Assembly (NCBI RefSeq): GCF_000003605.2 | Contig: NW_003136845.1 | Coordinates: 12,827-46,296, forward strand | Direction of reading: 5' to 3' | Length of the DNA: 33,470 nucleotides | Source: Saccoglossus kowalevskii | Taxonomy: Eukaryota > Hemichordata > Enteropneusta > Harrimaniidae | Shown here: piece after piece, positions 1 through 12,224 of the stretch | How the letters are laid out: each line of letters opens with the position of its first letter | Numbering within the stretch: the stretch's first letter is position 1 | Position numbers and translations under genes: made by a program | The notes under the pieces: generated by a model | What the model saw: only the letters and a program-made list of their open reading frames with translations | The model's database searches: none | What the model was told of the DNA's origin: nothing

Positions 1-2427
1 TTTATTTATTTATCATCATCAAAAGAAAGCATGTGGGTACTTTACACACAGCTGAATATACGTCATTCCCTAAAATACAGTCGACAGACCAGTTGCCAAC
101 TGACACACGGAAATCGAACTCGCCCTCTTCTGATCATGCTTAGGGAGTGGTCGTTAATGACATCATGACAGCGTCAACTTAGTACTGTACTTGTTTCTGT
201 TTAAGCCTTCGAATTTCGGGGGGGAAATTATTTCATTTGCAAGTCAAACACGGCGCAGTGAGCAGACTATCTGGCGCTTCAAAACAGCTTGAAACACGCA
301 AAACAGAAATCGCTTTCATTAGCAGTGAGAAATACAATAATAACGGTGTTCGAGAAATGAGTATTATGCTAATCGAGCTCCAAATCGGCTGGGAATGAAA
401 TTGGCACTCCGCCAAAAACCAACATCGTCAACTTGTCGGTACTGCAAGTAACAAAGCGTCGAGGCGTTCACTGAGCTGCGTTCATTCACACATTCCCATT
501 TCAGAGTTCGAAAACAGTACTGAGTTCATGGAATTGGGGATTTGCGTCTTCGTGGAATAAAGTACAGTACAACAAATACATTTATTTTTGGGTAGTCGAC
601 TACGGGGTTTTCCCTGCTACCAAATAAGTTTACGTGTATATTGTTCAACTTAAAGTCAATGTACTGTTGGTTACCTGGTAACTGTTCATCGTATTGTACG
701 TCATACGCTGAAATTACACATTACATTGCTCAGAAAGACTGATCATGTTTTTAGTTCGAAATATTCAAATAAAACCCTCAGGCAAAAGTATCGGTCCTCG
801 AGTTTTATATCACGTCACGGTTTGGTAAGTTATCGACACGGTCGACCTTATCCTTGTCCATTGGACAAGCATACCTGTTTATACCTCCATGATTGGATTC
901 ACATGCATTTTATTAAACGTGTGTTAATCTACGCATGGAGGTATACCACCATGCTCTACGATAACACTTGTACGCCATTTCGCAATGCGACTCACTGCGA
1001 ATGCTCTGCGCCCGGCGGTCAGTGCCCTTTATCAACTTTGAATTCGTTTGAGGATGTAACTATTGACATAGTCTCACAATAAATGTAAAATAAACCCTTG
1101 AACCGTCGACTGTATGAGAGGCCATACACCTGGCCCTGATACGCCAGTTTGACACATTATTACTGTATGCCCATATGATAAACGTATATAGTAGGTAACT
1201 TTAAAAAAAAAACACGCTACAGAGAGTTTGGCTTGGCGACCTTCATTTATAACCGATACCAGATCGTTTGGCGACAATATGTGTATATGACAGCGAGAAA
1301 TTCATCATATTAGATTCATTACTATGATGACGCACAGTCACTCTATCACTAAAATGGACATGATTTATACCACTAGCAAAGTTTCTAAATAAAGCTAAAT
1401 AGAAATCAAGTATATGAAAACTATCACCTCCACAGTGGGAGAATCATGTAATTGACATTATTTTTTTTCCAATTCAGCTTTTAACATCTCTTAATTATAT
1501 ATCACAGTTTAGTTTATTTAACTGCTTCTCTTGATTATTTCATAAGGATTGTCAAAGAAAAGAAATGTATTGAAAAAAATGTCTTGAACGAAACAAAGTA
1601 CGTTTCAAAATGGGTGCGTTGGCACCGTTGTTGGAATGATCATCCCCTGTACTAAACTATTTTTGTAATGTTTTGTATGTCGTGTCTGTGACGTTTTCAC
1701 TGTTATGTGAACATTGTAATTATTATTAGAAAATAAGTTTATTTAACTGCTGTATTTTTTGTGATTTGTATTTTTATTATTTTGTTTTATTTACCATACT
1801 GCGCCCTCTCAGGCTGATGGTATAGTAGTGTAATAAATTTATTATTATTATTATTATTATTATTATCACGTGATAGACAGAATTCAGTCATGATGGCGTA
1901 TTGAAGGCGAACACGGCTCGAACTGAACGCGTTTAGTGTACGGTAACTTGTACTAACTCGGACCGGCTCGGACCAGTTGGGCTCCGATAAAATTCTTCCG
2001 TGTTCACAAGGTTAACGACTGTCACCCACAGTTCAGGTACGCCGATTTATAGTGGTTATAGAGGCCATAAAAATACATTGACTGTGATTTCTATTCGGTG
2101 ACTATACACTGTTTTACGATACTCTAACAATCAGGTAATATAAACACTATGAAGCCTATGACTGCTCATGTGATACTAACCGTTTAGTCGCTGCACTACT
2201 GTGACTTAGCCTCGGCTACCCGATGGACGCCAGGTGAACCTCTTGCAGTGTCCCCGGGATATCACATATACCGCTGAGATCATTATAACAAACGGGAACG
2301 GCAGCCATCATATATGCGCGGAAATGGGGTGGGAATTTACTCTTAAATGGACAATACGCTGTAGACCAATTGTCAAACAAACCACAGTTAAACGGAATTA
2401 CTACAAACACAGACCAACATGTAGCAA
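1..2427. repeat. Segmental duplication, left copy (partner 11320-14797)
   Basis: This stretch aligns collinearly, with many substitutions and small indels, to 11320-14797. Shared landmarks include the leading TTTATTTATTTAT, the segment around 726-1080 (partner 12480-12830), the AATAAA-rich stretch near 1075-1095, and the block 1910-2427 (partner 14212-14797). The offset is about 11.3 kb at the start and about 12.4 kb at the end, because the partner gained a MITE and a further 0.8 kb. The duplication probably continues left of the window: its partner is immediately followed, on the lower-coordinate side, by the TSP1 gene at 10747-11086, so a paralogue of that gene may lie just outside. Open frames inside are not conserved between the copies (see rejected items), so I call no gene here. 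Confidence 0.8.
1430..1868 (+). mobile_element. Possible non-LTR retroposon 3' tail ending in (TTA)n
   Basis: This segment is present in the left duplication copy but has no counterpart in the right copy, which carries unrelated sequence at 13960-14210. It is T-rich and ends with a (TTA)n microsatellite at about 1839-1868. A simple-repeat 3' end is typical of CR1/L2-like and related retroposon insertions. No reverse-transcriptase coding is visible and no target-site duplication was recognised, so the assignment rests only on the tail type and on presence versus absence between duplicates. Confidence 0.3.
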
Positions 2428-3637
2428 AGGCCAAAGGTCAAGCTCAACAAACCGCCTTATTTTGAGCGTTATGGGAATATCAAATTGAAAAGGAGTATCA
2501 AAAGGGCTGTGAAGTAGATGACATACGTCCTTTTTGCCTGGCGTCATTTCGCCTCTAGGGGCGCTGAGTGATAACGTCACTAATGCACATCATGAAATAA
2601 AAAAAAAATCGAAGAGCACAACTAGCTTTATTTTATTCAAACCCGTTCCGACATTTGTTAGCAACTTCGGTGCTAAAAATGGTTAAAAATGTGGGTGTGG
2701 TTCTCTCGCAAAATACTGTACGATATGGACATACTAGTATATGGTTATGTGACCCAGGTCGTGCTTCGATCACGTGATTTTCAGCCAATTAATCATGTTG
2801 TAACAAAGAGTACTATTATTTGAAGCAAATTGAAAGGTTATCACACCATCCAATCACCGGTGTCAATTCACGTACTTTTGTTCTTATGCTTCGACAGGAT
2901 TCATAATTATTCACTCGAGCAACATCGGTATATTTTGACGAAGATATATGGGCATACAGTAATAGTTCAAAAAGAAAAAACTAGGCTGAGATACATTAGG
3001 GAACACTGCGAATAAGCTTTCTGTGCAATTGAGAAAATAGGGTAAACAGGACTAGGGTACTGATTTTCAGTACCGAAGGTCTTCTCGGAATCATGAATTT
3101 CCAACTGTTCATCCACCGGTCGCCAAATATTTACGACAACAACTAAATTTCGATTTGTTCAGAGCATGTGGCCCGTTTTTACTGTCACAGAGGAGCTTGT
3201 TTGTAAGAAAACTCAGCCACTGATCGTGACTCAATTTTGATGTCAAATTTTGCCGGAACGACATCACTTTGGCATCGTTATATTTTGAATAAAAACCACA
3301 TCAACATTTTTTCGTAACTGTCACGATAATCATTTCTGAAAGGAGTGAGCGGTCCTAGATATAAACGGAACACAGTCAACTCATATTACACATGTATGCT
3401 AAATTCACATACTAGATTAAACTAATTTTCTTTTCAACTGTTTGTTTCTCCTACTTTGTCCACAGTAACACTTCCATCCCAATTCCATAAAATAAAATAT
3501 TATATTTCATTAAATATTTCATAAAATCAGAACAGGTACCTAAATAAGCACTCACGTAACAAGAAGTCACAGTTCAAAATGCGTTCGCGAACGATAGTAC
3601 AAAGTGGCATAAATGTGAATTGACGTACTAGAATGTT
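2428..3637. other. Intergenic, no supported gene
   Basis: AT-rich unique sequence with short uninformative open frames (for example 2830-3015) that lack any recognisable domain, signal peptide or compositional bias. Nothing else was recognised. Confidence 0.5.
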
Positions 3638-4554
3638 TCAACTTTAAAATTATCAGCAAACAAGGTCTTTAATATTAGCACTTATATGAAATTGACGTAC
3701 TAGAATGAATGGGTTCAATTATCAGTGTGCACTGATGACGTCATTGAATGGCCCTCTAGACGCTCCACAGCCCGTTTTATGATATTCAATATTTAGGGCA
3801 TTTTGCAGCAGATACAAGTTGTTTTTGTTGCCGGAATTCATTCATAGATCTCAAATTACATTTGCGAAGTGACAAATGTCATATTTATGCTCCTCTTTAA
3901 TAATAACATATACATCATGGTTTCACTTGTTGTTCACTTACCACAAAAACGTAAACATCGTATTGTCTGACTTCTCTACGATCACCCACGCATGGTTCCT
4001 ATACCATTTGAATGTCTACAACAAGCTTAGCCAATGTTTTCAAGCGACTCGTACATTTTTTGGCCAACCACTCATTCTATTTATTGTTGAGTGAGGGTAT
4101 CATTTACTAAAGAAGGGATCTTCCGAAGAAATTAAACCATGATTAGTAACTGTGATTAAACAAATCTAGTATCTACGCAGTGAACATCAAGTGATGCCTT
4201 AGAGTTATGAAGAATTACAATTCACTTGCATCAGAAAATGCATGCAGCAGTGTCTATAACATGGACCAATGGGGCTAGTTTAGCCCCAACATAATCTCTT
4301 GGAAATATTATTAATTTAATATGCATTTGGATCGTGTTAAATCATGGCTAGGTAGGTTTACTGTATATCAACCTAAACCATAAATGTTTTGCCAAGGCAA
4401 CCCTTTTCGTTAATTCGACTATAATATTGATTTTACACATTTTACATTTTGACGTCATCGTGAACACTGATAATTGAACCCATTCATTCTAGTACGTCAA
4501 TTTCATATAAGTGCTAATATTAAAGACCTTGTTTGCTGATAATTTTAAAGTTGA
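3638..4554. mobile_element. Fold-back DNA transposon / MITE-like element with ~105-bp inverted arms
   Basis: The left arm (about 3638-3743) and right arm (about 4451-4554) are near-perfect inverted copies. Both begin at the outer side with TCAACTTTAAAATTATCAGC and end internally near a TGACGTCA-containing stretch. About 700 bp of unrelated sequence separates them, with no open frame resembling a transposase. Matching ends abruptly outside 3638 and 4554, which defines the borders. No clear target-site duplication is visible. I infer a non-autonomous inverted-repeat element of unknown superfamily. Confidence 0.65.
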
Positions 4555-5060
4555 GGAGTTGTGTGTATAAATGCCATAACGATTCATGTTAAGTTTCTTG
4601 AAATCCAAGACACATACAACGTTCTAGCTATTAGTAAACAATGAGTAAATAAATATTCTACGAGTTTAAACTACTAGTAAATACGCTAAAATCATTCGAA
4701 CTAAAGTACCCATGCATTTCGCCAAACTTCCCACGTAGTAATCGACCGCATTATCCCTTAATTTCAGACCGGAAAACGATCGCATTTTTATCGTTTTTTT
4801 CCTCTAGTTCGCTTATTTTAGTCTGCAGCATTTGTATTTCGAGAATGTTTCATTTTTTAAATTCAAACTCTTCTAAATTGTGAAACATAATGTGTTGATT
4901 CCATTAAAAAATATTTGCAATGTGACCGAACTCATTAATATTCATAATTTTAAATGAGTTATGTTAATTAACGATTGAAAGGTATGTAAATGATATGCAC
5001 ATTATTATGCAAATGGCTATGCAAATTAGTTACAGCGCTATGCATTTTTTCTGGGGAAAA
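4555..5060. other. Intergenic, no supported gene
   Basis: Very AT-rich sequence between the fold-back element and the tandem repeats. Nothing recognisable was seen. Confidence 0.5.
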
Positions 5061-5430
5061 TGTCATTTTTTGTAAAAAGTTATATTTTCGACTTCTTGTT
5101 AAAAACCACAAGTCTGATTACTTTGATATAACATATATAGGTATTACATTTGGACCTCTCTCAGATTTGTTAATTACGTGATGATATCTTTAATTCTCAA
5201 TTTTTGATGAATATTTTTCTAATTTTTGGTAAAAAGTGGTATTTTCGACCACTTGTTGAAAACTGCTTTGATACTTGGTGTGTATGTACCTTGGGTAAAC
5301 CTCTCTTAGATTTGTTCATTTCATGATGGTATTTTCAATTCTCTAATTTTGATGAATATTTTGTCATTTTTGGTTAAAAGTGATATTTTCGACTTTTTGT
5401 TGAAAACAGCAAGTCGGATTGCTTCACTAC
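5061..5430. repeat. Diverged tandem repeat, ~145-158 bp unit, about 2.4 copies
   Basis: Three successive segments, starting near 5061, 5218 and 5361, share a core that reads as a TTTTTGGTAAAAAGT-like stretch followed by ATATTTTCGAC and then a TTGTTGAAAAC-like stretch. In the first two copies this continues into a CCTCTC(T)AGATTTGTT segment. The third copy is truncated. The units are diverged, suggesting an old minisatellite rather than an active array. The open frame 4990-5181 lies partly in it and is not considered coding. Confidence 0.7.
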
Positions 5431-5572
5431 TATACATATTGTTTATTTTCTAAGGATATCTTCAGTTCTTTAATTGAAATATGCATTGCTAACAGTGGAG
5501 CCGACAGGCTGGTTGTTAAATAATACAATATTTTTTTTCGGAATAGGCACTTTACAAATATTGAACAAATAA

Positions 5573-5729
5573 TAAAGCGGGGAAGTCGTCACCTGCGCAC
5601 GCGTCATATGGCCATGGCGTGTCGTCGTTTACAAACAATCGTCTACCCATGATCCTTTGCGTTTTAGCGTGTTATCGTCGCTTGGGACACAATTCCCGCG
5701 CGTGCGCAAGTGAAGACCCTCCCGCTTTA
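5573..5729. mobile_element. Short MITE with GC-rich terminal inverted repeats
   Basis: A roughly 155-bp element has imperfect terminal inverted repeats of about 30 bp. The left end reads AAGCGGGGAAGTCGTCACC and continues into TGCGCACGCG. The right end is its reverse complement with a few mismatches, finishing in CCCGCTT. The ends are flanked by TA/TAA, which is compatible with a Tc1/mariner-like TA or a Harbinger-like 3-bp duplication; the palindromic junction does not let me decide. It stands out as a GC-rich island in AT-rich flanks. Confidence 0.6.
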
Positions 5730-7522
5730 AGCATATTATAAGACCGACAACGTAGCCACTCTGTTATATTAGAAATATATTCCGCTTTATGTGTCACCTT
5801 TGTGTGTCAAGGAACACGCTAATTAAGTCTATATGCTTCACGTTTATCATTCATATATATATTTAGAAATCATTCGATGCGTATGTTATACAAATAATTG
5901 ATTGATTCATCCATTTATCTGTCACGCGCTACATTATTCGGTGTAGACTTGTGACGTGCAACGTTCAAGTGTATGGAAAATATAATGCAAATATAGGAAA
6001 ATAAACAAATTATAATAAAACCTATTTGGCCGTATGATCTTTGATACAGATTTGCGATTAGAACGAATGAAACACTAGTTTCGTGGAAATACGGAACTTC
6101 CTGTTCCTCGTGGGTGTTTCCATGTATGCTCGTCTAACATTACGAGAGAAGACAGATTAAGTTACCTACTTTCGCATTTCGTTAGTCAGCTTCGGTGTAA
6201 CGAGAAACTACTGTAAGATATTTTATTTTAGCTGGAATTAGTTTTCACTGAAAAGACATTTTGTATGGAATTTATTTTCACAGATCTTTGACGAGCTGAA
6301 TAAAAGATATTGGGAAAACAGTATATTCGCTGGGTTTTATTTCCACTGATTCAGAATCATCCCATAAGCGAAAATAAAATATTTTACAGTATGAGGCAAT
6401 GGGGCAGAACAAATATGAATGTGACTAGTAGCCCAGTTGGCAGAACACGAATCAATCGAGTCATTTTAACTATTACCGCAGCGTCTCACAATACAGTATT
6501 GTAACAGCATTATATAAATAAATCACGGAGGCGCTACAGTACATTAGATTTCATTACAAAATAATCATTGTCAAAATTACATTAATCAAGATAGGTTTTT
6601 CGCCGACACCATCGTCTAAGTTAGACACGAGAGTCAACTGCCACACTCACTCTAGTTACGTATTTTTCCGATATTAATATCATTATTAGACACGCAATTC
6701 CCCAATACCGACTGGCACTTGGCTGTCTGACCTTGGACAAAATTCTATTTTCAGACGACATTCTCAAACTAAGACAAACTAAAACGTGCTCTGTACTCCG
6801 GCTAACTCATTTTGTAATTAGTTTCACTACTATCAATCAATGTGTATTTCAAACCGCGTAGTATAAATTACAGTTGTGTCATACTTCATGGTGGGACGCG
6901 TGCAAATACGCATATAGTCTGATGTTTCTCGTTATCATTTCTCGAGAAAAACACCCCTTGACGGGTCCACGCCCAAATATTGCAAAGGACCGTGTAATTG
7001 TGTACGTGGTGATTTATTTTCGGTGATACACAAGAGACAAATTAGACCTTAATACGGCTCTGCGATTTTAGGAGAAATTGTATGCTTGGTTGCACCAATC
7101 ATACACAACTACTAGTATATACAGACAAAAGTCGCAAAACCTACATCAGTAAATAGTTAAAGTATCACAGTCATGGAACGCGTCGTGATCGTTATGGATT
7201 TCATACGATGTACAACACGTGTAAAACAGCGTGTAAAATCTCGCACTTCACTGTGACTGTGCTGTAAACACATAAACAACGTTTTCATTCTAACAATGAC
7301 AGCAAACTAAAATCCAGTCTTCAAATACACCCAAACTGAAACATTTTGCATTTGCTATTTGCTCTATTATGAATTTATAATGCAAACATTTTGTTTAATG
7401 TAGAATATTTGTAAACATACCCCCTCACCACTACATGAGCACAGAACAGTGTTGGGTTCAGCAATGGAGATTCATTTATGTATTTAGACCTGACAGTGAA
7501 TGACTTGTTTGTTGTCTTCAAA
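5730..7522. other. Intergenic, no supported gene
   Basis: No domain, signal peptide, splice-consistent exon pair or repeat family was recognised. The short open frame at 6310-6504 has no supporting features. Confidence 0.5.
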
Positions 7523-7557
7523 CTCAGACTAGTAATACAATGTATTACTAGTCTGAG
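7523..7557. repeat. 35-bp near-perfect palindrome
   Basis: A 17-bp arm beginning CTCAGACTAGTAATACA is followed after one base by its exact reverse complement, ending in TCTGAG. It could form a cruciform or hairpin. It lies within overlapping open frames on both strands; those frames are open largely because the palindrome reads similarly both ways. Confidence 0.85.
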
Positions 7558-10500
7558 CTTTAAACAAGGATTTAATCAGATACTTTCTTTTTTGTCGATT
7601 CCTACGACTGGGATCAAACCAAAGCTGGCCGTAAAGCACTTCTACAAACCACGCCCAGTAGAAACTAAGCCGTTTTATGACGTCAAAAATTGAGGGACTG
7701 TGCGTTAATATACACAAACGGAGGCGTTCGCATAACCGCCATTCTTTTACAAAAATACTAATTTTAGAGATTTGTTTTATTCTGAATGGCGACTTACGCC
7801 GACTTACGTCATTTGACGTCACAGAAGTGTCGTCATTATCGTTAACGGGCGCGTCTAACCAAAAAGGTGTGTTCTGTGCATTTAAAGGCAACGATATTAT
7901 AATATTATAGGGTAGCGCACAGAACTGTGGGTAGCGTTATCCAAAAATAAACAAGTGTTCTACGGTAGCACATTACCACGTACATGCACGAAGTCGGTTT
8001 CTTACTGCGTTTGAAGTTTGAGGCTAGTTCATTAATTTCACGCTACATATACATAGGTATACATGAAACAGTTTTGTAAAACGTTCTCCGATCTGATAAT
8101 ATTATCGACAGTAATACCCAGAATAATATTCAATGGCGTGATGCGTAACATGTGATTTGGTACTACAGAGTGAGCAGGCACAGTCAAGGCAACGATAGCA
8201 CATGTAATAGCGAATACCGCATGACTGGGAGCGCTGACAATGACAGACTAGACGAACGAACACTAATAATAAAATAACCGAACGCAGTCATCTCCTCATA
8301 AAAAATGGATGTCCTGCCTGCAGAAGACGTGAATCGTTCGGCAGTGAACTTGTCATGGAGTTAGTGTCGACAAAATAGACAGTCATGTACTACATGCGCG
8401 TGTAGAACGACGACATCTTTGTTAGCCGCTAGGGGAAATATGCATTTCCTCGTTAGTCATACTATTTTTTAACTAGCGAATTTAAAAATATATATTTTGT
8501 TATCAATACCTGCTATCTGTTTGACACTCGAACATTTGGCGGATGATAGTACGTTTTGTGATGTGAAATAATATATCAACTAAATTGAGTTGACTCGAAT
8601 CTACTCTATTTACGTAGGAGGTTTGGATAACGCATGTGAAGAAAAGAATCCCGCATATCAAAGGCCTGGAATGAGATTTCTCATACTAGTTGGGAATTTT
8701 TTTATCTCACACTTTCCTGTTGCTTGCGTGGGACAAAAGAATCTCGTTAAATATCATAATGGATTACCTTTGGCGTTTTTCAGACAGAAAGTAGTATAAT
8801 TTATAATGCCTAGTGAGTAATTGATTTTAGGGGTTGAACTTTAAATTGACAACACCACTGGTGTGAAACGAACACGGTAACCGCACAACCACACCCTAAA
8901 ACAATTTTACATGTAAATCTAGCGAAAAAATAAAAACAATACGAGTAATGCAGAGATGTTCTACTCAAAGTTAATGTACCGAACTGCATGCCCGGTAGCT
9001 GTAAGTTTCGGCTCTGGTAAATAAAAGACGTTTCGGCTCTTGTTAAATATCCGACCGACAACTGGCATAACGTGTTCAAGAGATTCGGTTCCAATCAACC
9101 GGCTCGCCTGTTCACTACCGTGTCTCTAACCTGTAGAGATCAAACACACTGATAGCTATCAACAGCATTGTGAGATGGCAGTAATAGTACCTTGGGCAAC
9201 ATACTACGCATCATTTACACCTATCTAGGCCACGTTGGCGTATCGAAACTTGGCACTGCCAAAGGACGCTTCTTACAGAAAGGATGACCTATTTATGTTT
9301 CATAAAGCCAGTGGTTATCCCGCAACAAACCCACAATGGGACCAGTAATTGTATTACATAGCCCCTAAGATTTATAATGTTTGAGAAATATATATAGTTT
9401 GAACATGAACAGTCATGGAATATGTAAGAGTAATGGCTCCGTACACCTTCCATTGAAACGAAATGGCCTCTAGTCGACCATTTTGGACTTGATCTAAAAA
9501 AAAAATGCTCGGCCATACTCAGTTCCGGAATTGCAGAAATGTTGGATGATGACGACTTTTTAACCTTAATAATCCTAGATATTAATATCTGCCCGCCATT
9601 CGGCCATCTTGAACTGAACATTGTATCTCGAATAATTGCGTGAGTCAAAAGTCAACGTCTTGTCAAGTTGTACCAAGTATATGTCATATTTCAATAAGGC
9701 TGGTTTTCAGAATCACCTTCGGACAGAGAGAAACACAAATTCTCCCGAATCACTCAAAGCAAATTGCATTCAATCATAAATAAATGACAGAGAACTAGCG
9801 TTCATTCAAGTCTATAAAAACACAAAAAGCAGGCAACGTAGATGTCCCTGACACTCTCGTCTGACCTCTCTGTAACGCAATGTTTCAGATGTGAGCGTAA
9901 GTATGTCAGTGAACATTTGTTAATTCACTCCAAGTCCAGTATGGTTAGGAGTGTTTTTATGAATATATATACATCAGTCTGTGCATAATTAGTCGTGAAT
10001 AGTAGACAACGTGTACAGGCAAACAGATGTATGTCATTCACATTTCGGTATATTGCTGCAAATATGAAGCTGTGAATGCTGATATAAAATTTTATTTTAT
10101 GTAAACCAGTCTTGCATACACTTCGATAGTCAATTTATGAACACCGAGGTCCACAGTAGTGCGACTAAATCCGGTCGTCATAACCCAGATCAGTCTACGT
10201 GGAATCGTCGCCTAGCAACTAAATTGTACATTGCTTGAGCTCTGATATTGTATGCGAGTCTGCTCTACTGAACGTTAATAATACTATACGTCACCGTGTC
10301 ACTTGAGTTAACTTGGACATTGGTCTTCAGTTACATATATAAATAGCGTTCATGTGTTTTGTTCTGACTTGAAGGGCAAATCTCTTAAAGTGCGACAGTT
10401 CAGAAGTTCGGACAATATCAAGGTTATGACGCTAAAACCCGGCGCTAAACAACAATCCCACTTAGGACAGCTGAAATATTCGGCCATATGACGCAATCAG

Positions 10501-10746
10501 TTTTCTTACTTCAACAAAATAGGTGTGAATCGGAAATCGTCAATTACTAGTACAATTAGTTGTGTTGTGTCGGACGCACCTGGCAACTACTAGTATGTTT
10601 CAGCTACAAGCACTTATTATTATTGAGTCTGAGCTGTCTACACCCATGTCATTGGATCATCGCCTGCAGTTACATTACAAAACAAACTCATAAAAATGAA
10701 ATATTGTTATTATAACTTGTCCGTACCACAGTCCATACTAACTTAC
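7558..10746. other. Intergenic, no supported gene; possible downstream region of the TSP1 gene
   Basis: About 3.2 kb downstream of the first TSP1 exon on the minus strand. A terminal exon of that gene is expected somewhere here because its first exon ends in a GTAAGT donor, but no convincing acceptor-plus-stop exon could be identified by eye. Open frames at 7529-7891, 8810-9094 and 9289-9648 show no recognisable domain. Confidence 0.45.
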
Positions 10747-11086
10747 GTTTATCGCAACACGTATCCCACCATTCATCTACACAGCTACACGATGACGTCA
10801 GTGGAGAACCATGTCCGTTACAACCTGGGTTATTACAGCCTTGGGATTCACTCATATGGTAGGGACACGATCCGCCACAACTCTGACCAACAGTTACGTA
10901 ACGTGTTCTTGTCTGTGTACCGGACGTGCCACACGGTGCCGAACATGCACCCCAGGAACTCCATCCACTAACTTGACAGTTTGAGGGACCACAGGCACGT
11001 CGCCTTCTACGTCGTCGCCAACTCTCAGTGTTGTCAAAAGATGCGAGTATCACGAAACAAGTCAGCAGTATTAAGTCCAGCTTCAT
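10747..11086 (-). CDS. Small secreted poly-Arg/TSP1/EGF-like protein, copy A (first coding exon)
   Basis: The exon encodes 113 codons plus one base. A hydrophobic signal peptide covers residues 1-22, followed by Trp23 and seven arginines (24-30), then a TSP1 domain at about 32-89 with WSSW at 42-45 and cysteines 48, 52, 70, 74, 84 and 89. A short EGF-like tail holds cysteines 100, 102, 110 and 111. The mature part has 12 cysteines. The start is the ATG directly ahead of the signal peptide; the paralogue at 20314 shares the TTAAGTATGAAGCTG context. I end the exon at a consensus GTAAGT (10741-10746). Reading through would add about 19 unrelated residues to a stop at 10688, and the paralogue at 19970 diverges right after GTAAGT, so this is an intron donor, phase 1. 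The terminal exon was not located. TSP1 domains act in extracellular matrix binding and signalling; this protein's own role is unknown. It is most likely secreted. Confidence 0.85.
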
Positions 11087-11236
11087 ACTTAATATATTTT
11101 GGCGTCACGTAGGTCGATTGTAGGTTCACTCCCTTTCACGGATGTTAAATTGAGGGTACGTCTCTAACGACATCCTGTGATCATTCCAGGTCGCACTTAC
11201 TCAAACCTCCATGCTCAAACGAAACATGAGATCTCA

Positions 11237-11244
11237 TTATATAG
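11237..11244 (-). promoter_or_regulatory. Possible TATA box upstream of TSP1 copy A
   Basis: On the minus strand the sequence reads CTATATAA about 150 bp upstream of the ATG at 11086. That would place a transcription start about 120 bp before the start codon. This is a sequence match only; no equivalent was seen at the other copies. Confidence 0.3.
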
Positions 11245-11777
11245 CTTCGTGTACGAGGTAAAGGGCGCATGCGTGCACTGACACAAATACAGCCAATGGT
11301 GTCGCTCCGATAACACACATTTATTTATTTATTCAAACAGAAAGCATGTGGACACTTTTACCACAACAGCTGAATAGACGTCATTGCCTAAAATACAGTC
11401 AACAGACGAGTTGACAACTGACACACGGAAATCAAACTGGCCCTCTTCTTGACCATGCTTAGGGCCTGGTCGTTAATGATTAGGGCGGAATTGGTGACCA
11501 AAATTGTATGACAGTTCCACACTACAGGAATAACAAATCCCTGACCATGCACAGTCCCTCATTTGCACGTCAAACACGGCGCAGTGAGCAATCTATCTGG
11601 CGCTTCAAAACAGCTTTAAACACGCAAACAGAAATCGCTTTCATTAGCAGCGAGAAATGCAATAATAACGGTGTTCGAGAAACGAGTACATGTATTATGC
11701 CAATCGAGCTCCAAATCGGATGGGAATGAAATTGGCACTCTGCCAAAAACAACATCATCAACAGTATTGTAAGGTAA

Positions 11778-12224
11778 GGGACGACGTCAAAAGATCGATG
11801 TCGGATAAAAAAAAACTTATTTCCTTTAGTTTGGGGGTGGGGGGTTTTGACCTCAAAAAGTTTCCATCCTACAAAAACGATTTTATTTTTTAATGAAGTC
11901 AAACAAATCTTGGAGTATTTGTAGTTCTATCCAATCATGGACAGAAATAACCGAAAAGGGGAAAAAAACAACAGAAAATTGGTTTGGTTCGAGTGTAAAT
12001 CTGTGCGTCAAGTGAGGTGCATCTGTAAACTCTTTTTACACCCATCCGACAACCAACTGCTATGCAATACTACTGTCCGATTATCAATTTGTATTTAATG
12101 GTGAATGTAGTCTGACGCCATGGTCAATATTTATCAATTAAGATTCAGTGGGGGTAGGGGGGTTTGGAAAAAAAAATAATGGAATTAAGTTTTTTATCCG
12201 ACATCGATCTTTTGACGTCGTCCC
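11778..12224. mobile_element. PIF/Harbinger-like MITE with TAA target-site duplication
   Basis: Terminal inverted repeats of about 35 bp start GGGACGACGTCAAAAGATCG and run on through ATGTCGGATAAAAAA. They are identical at both ends. TAA lies immediately outside both ends (11775-11777 and 12225-12227). The 447-bp interior has no coding capacity for a transposase. A 3-bp T-A-A duplication is characteristic of PIF/Harbinger elements, so this is probably a non-autonomous derivative. The paralogous position near 445-455 lacks the element, so it inserted after the segmental duplication. Confidence 0.75.

Noticed and set aside
726-1082. 118-codon plus-strand open frame, with a paralogous 83-codon frame at 12577-12828
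   Set aside because: The two copies are duplicates, but the differences in the shared frame are mostly amino-acid changing (for example S to C, P to I, P to L, T to N), and the 5' parts are rearranged. There is no sign of protein-level constraint.
2234-2488. 84-codon plus-strand open frame
   Set aside because: The paralogous copy at about 14600-14800 contains in-frame stops, so the frame is not conserved.
7529-7891. 120-codon minus-strand and overlapping plus-strand open frames
   Set aside because: They overlap on opposite strands across a palindrome, lack domains and signal peptides, and have no splice context.
9289-9648. 119-codon minus-strand open frame
   Set aside because: No recognisable motif, composition or paralogue. 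The length is within chance for a window this size.
11570-11902. 110-codon minus-strand open frame, with a 60-codon relative at 233-415
   Set aside because: The copies differ by a frameshift, and the longer one runs through the MITE border, so the frame is fortuitous.
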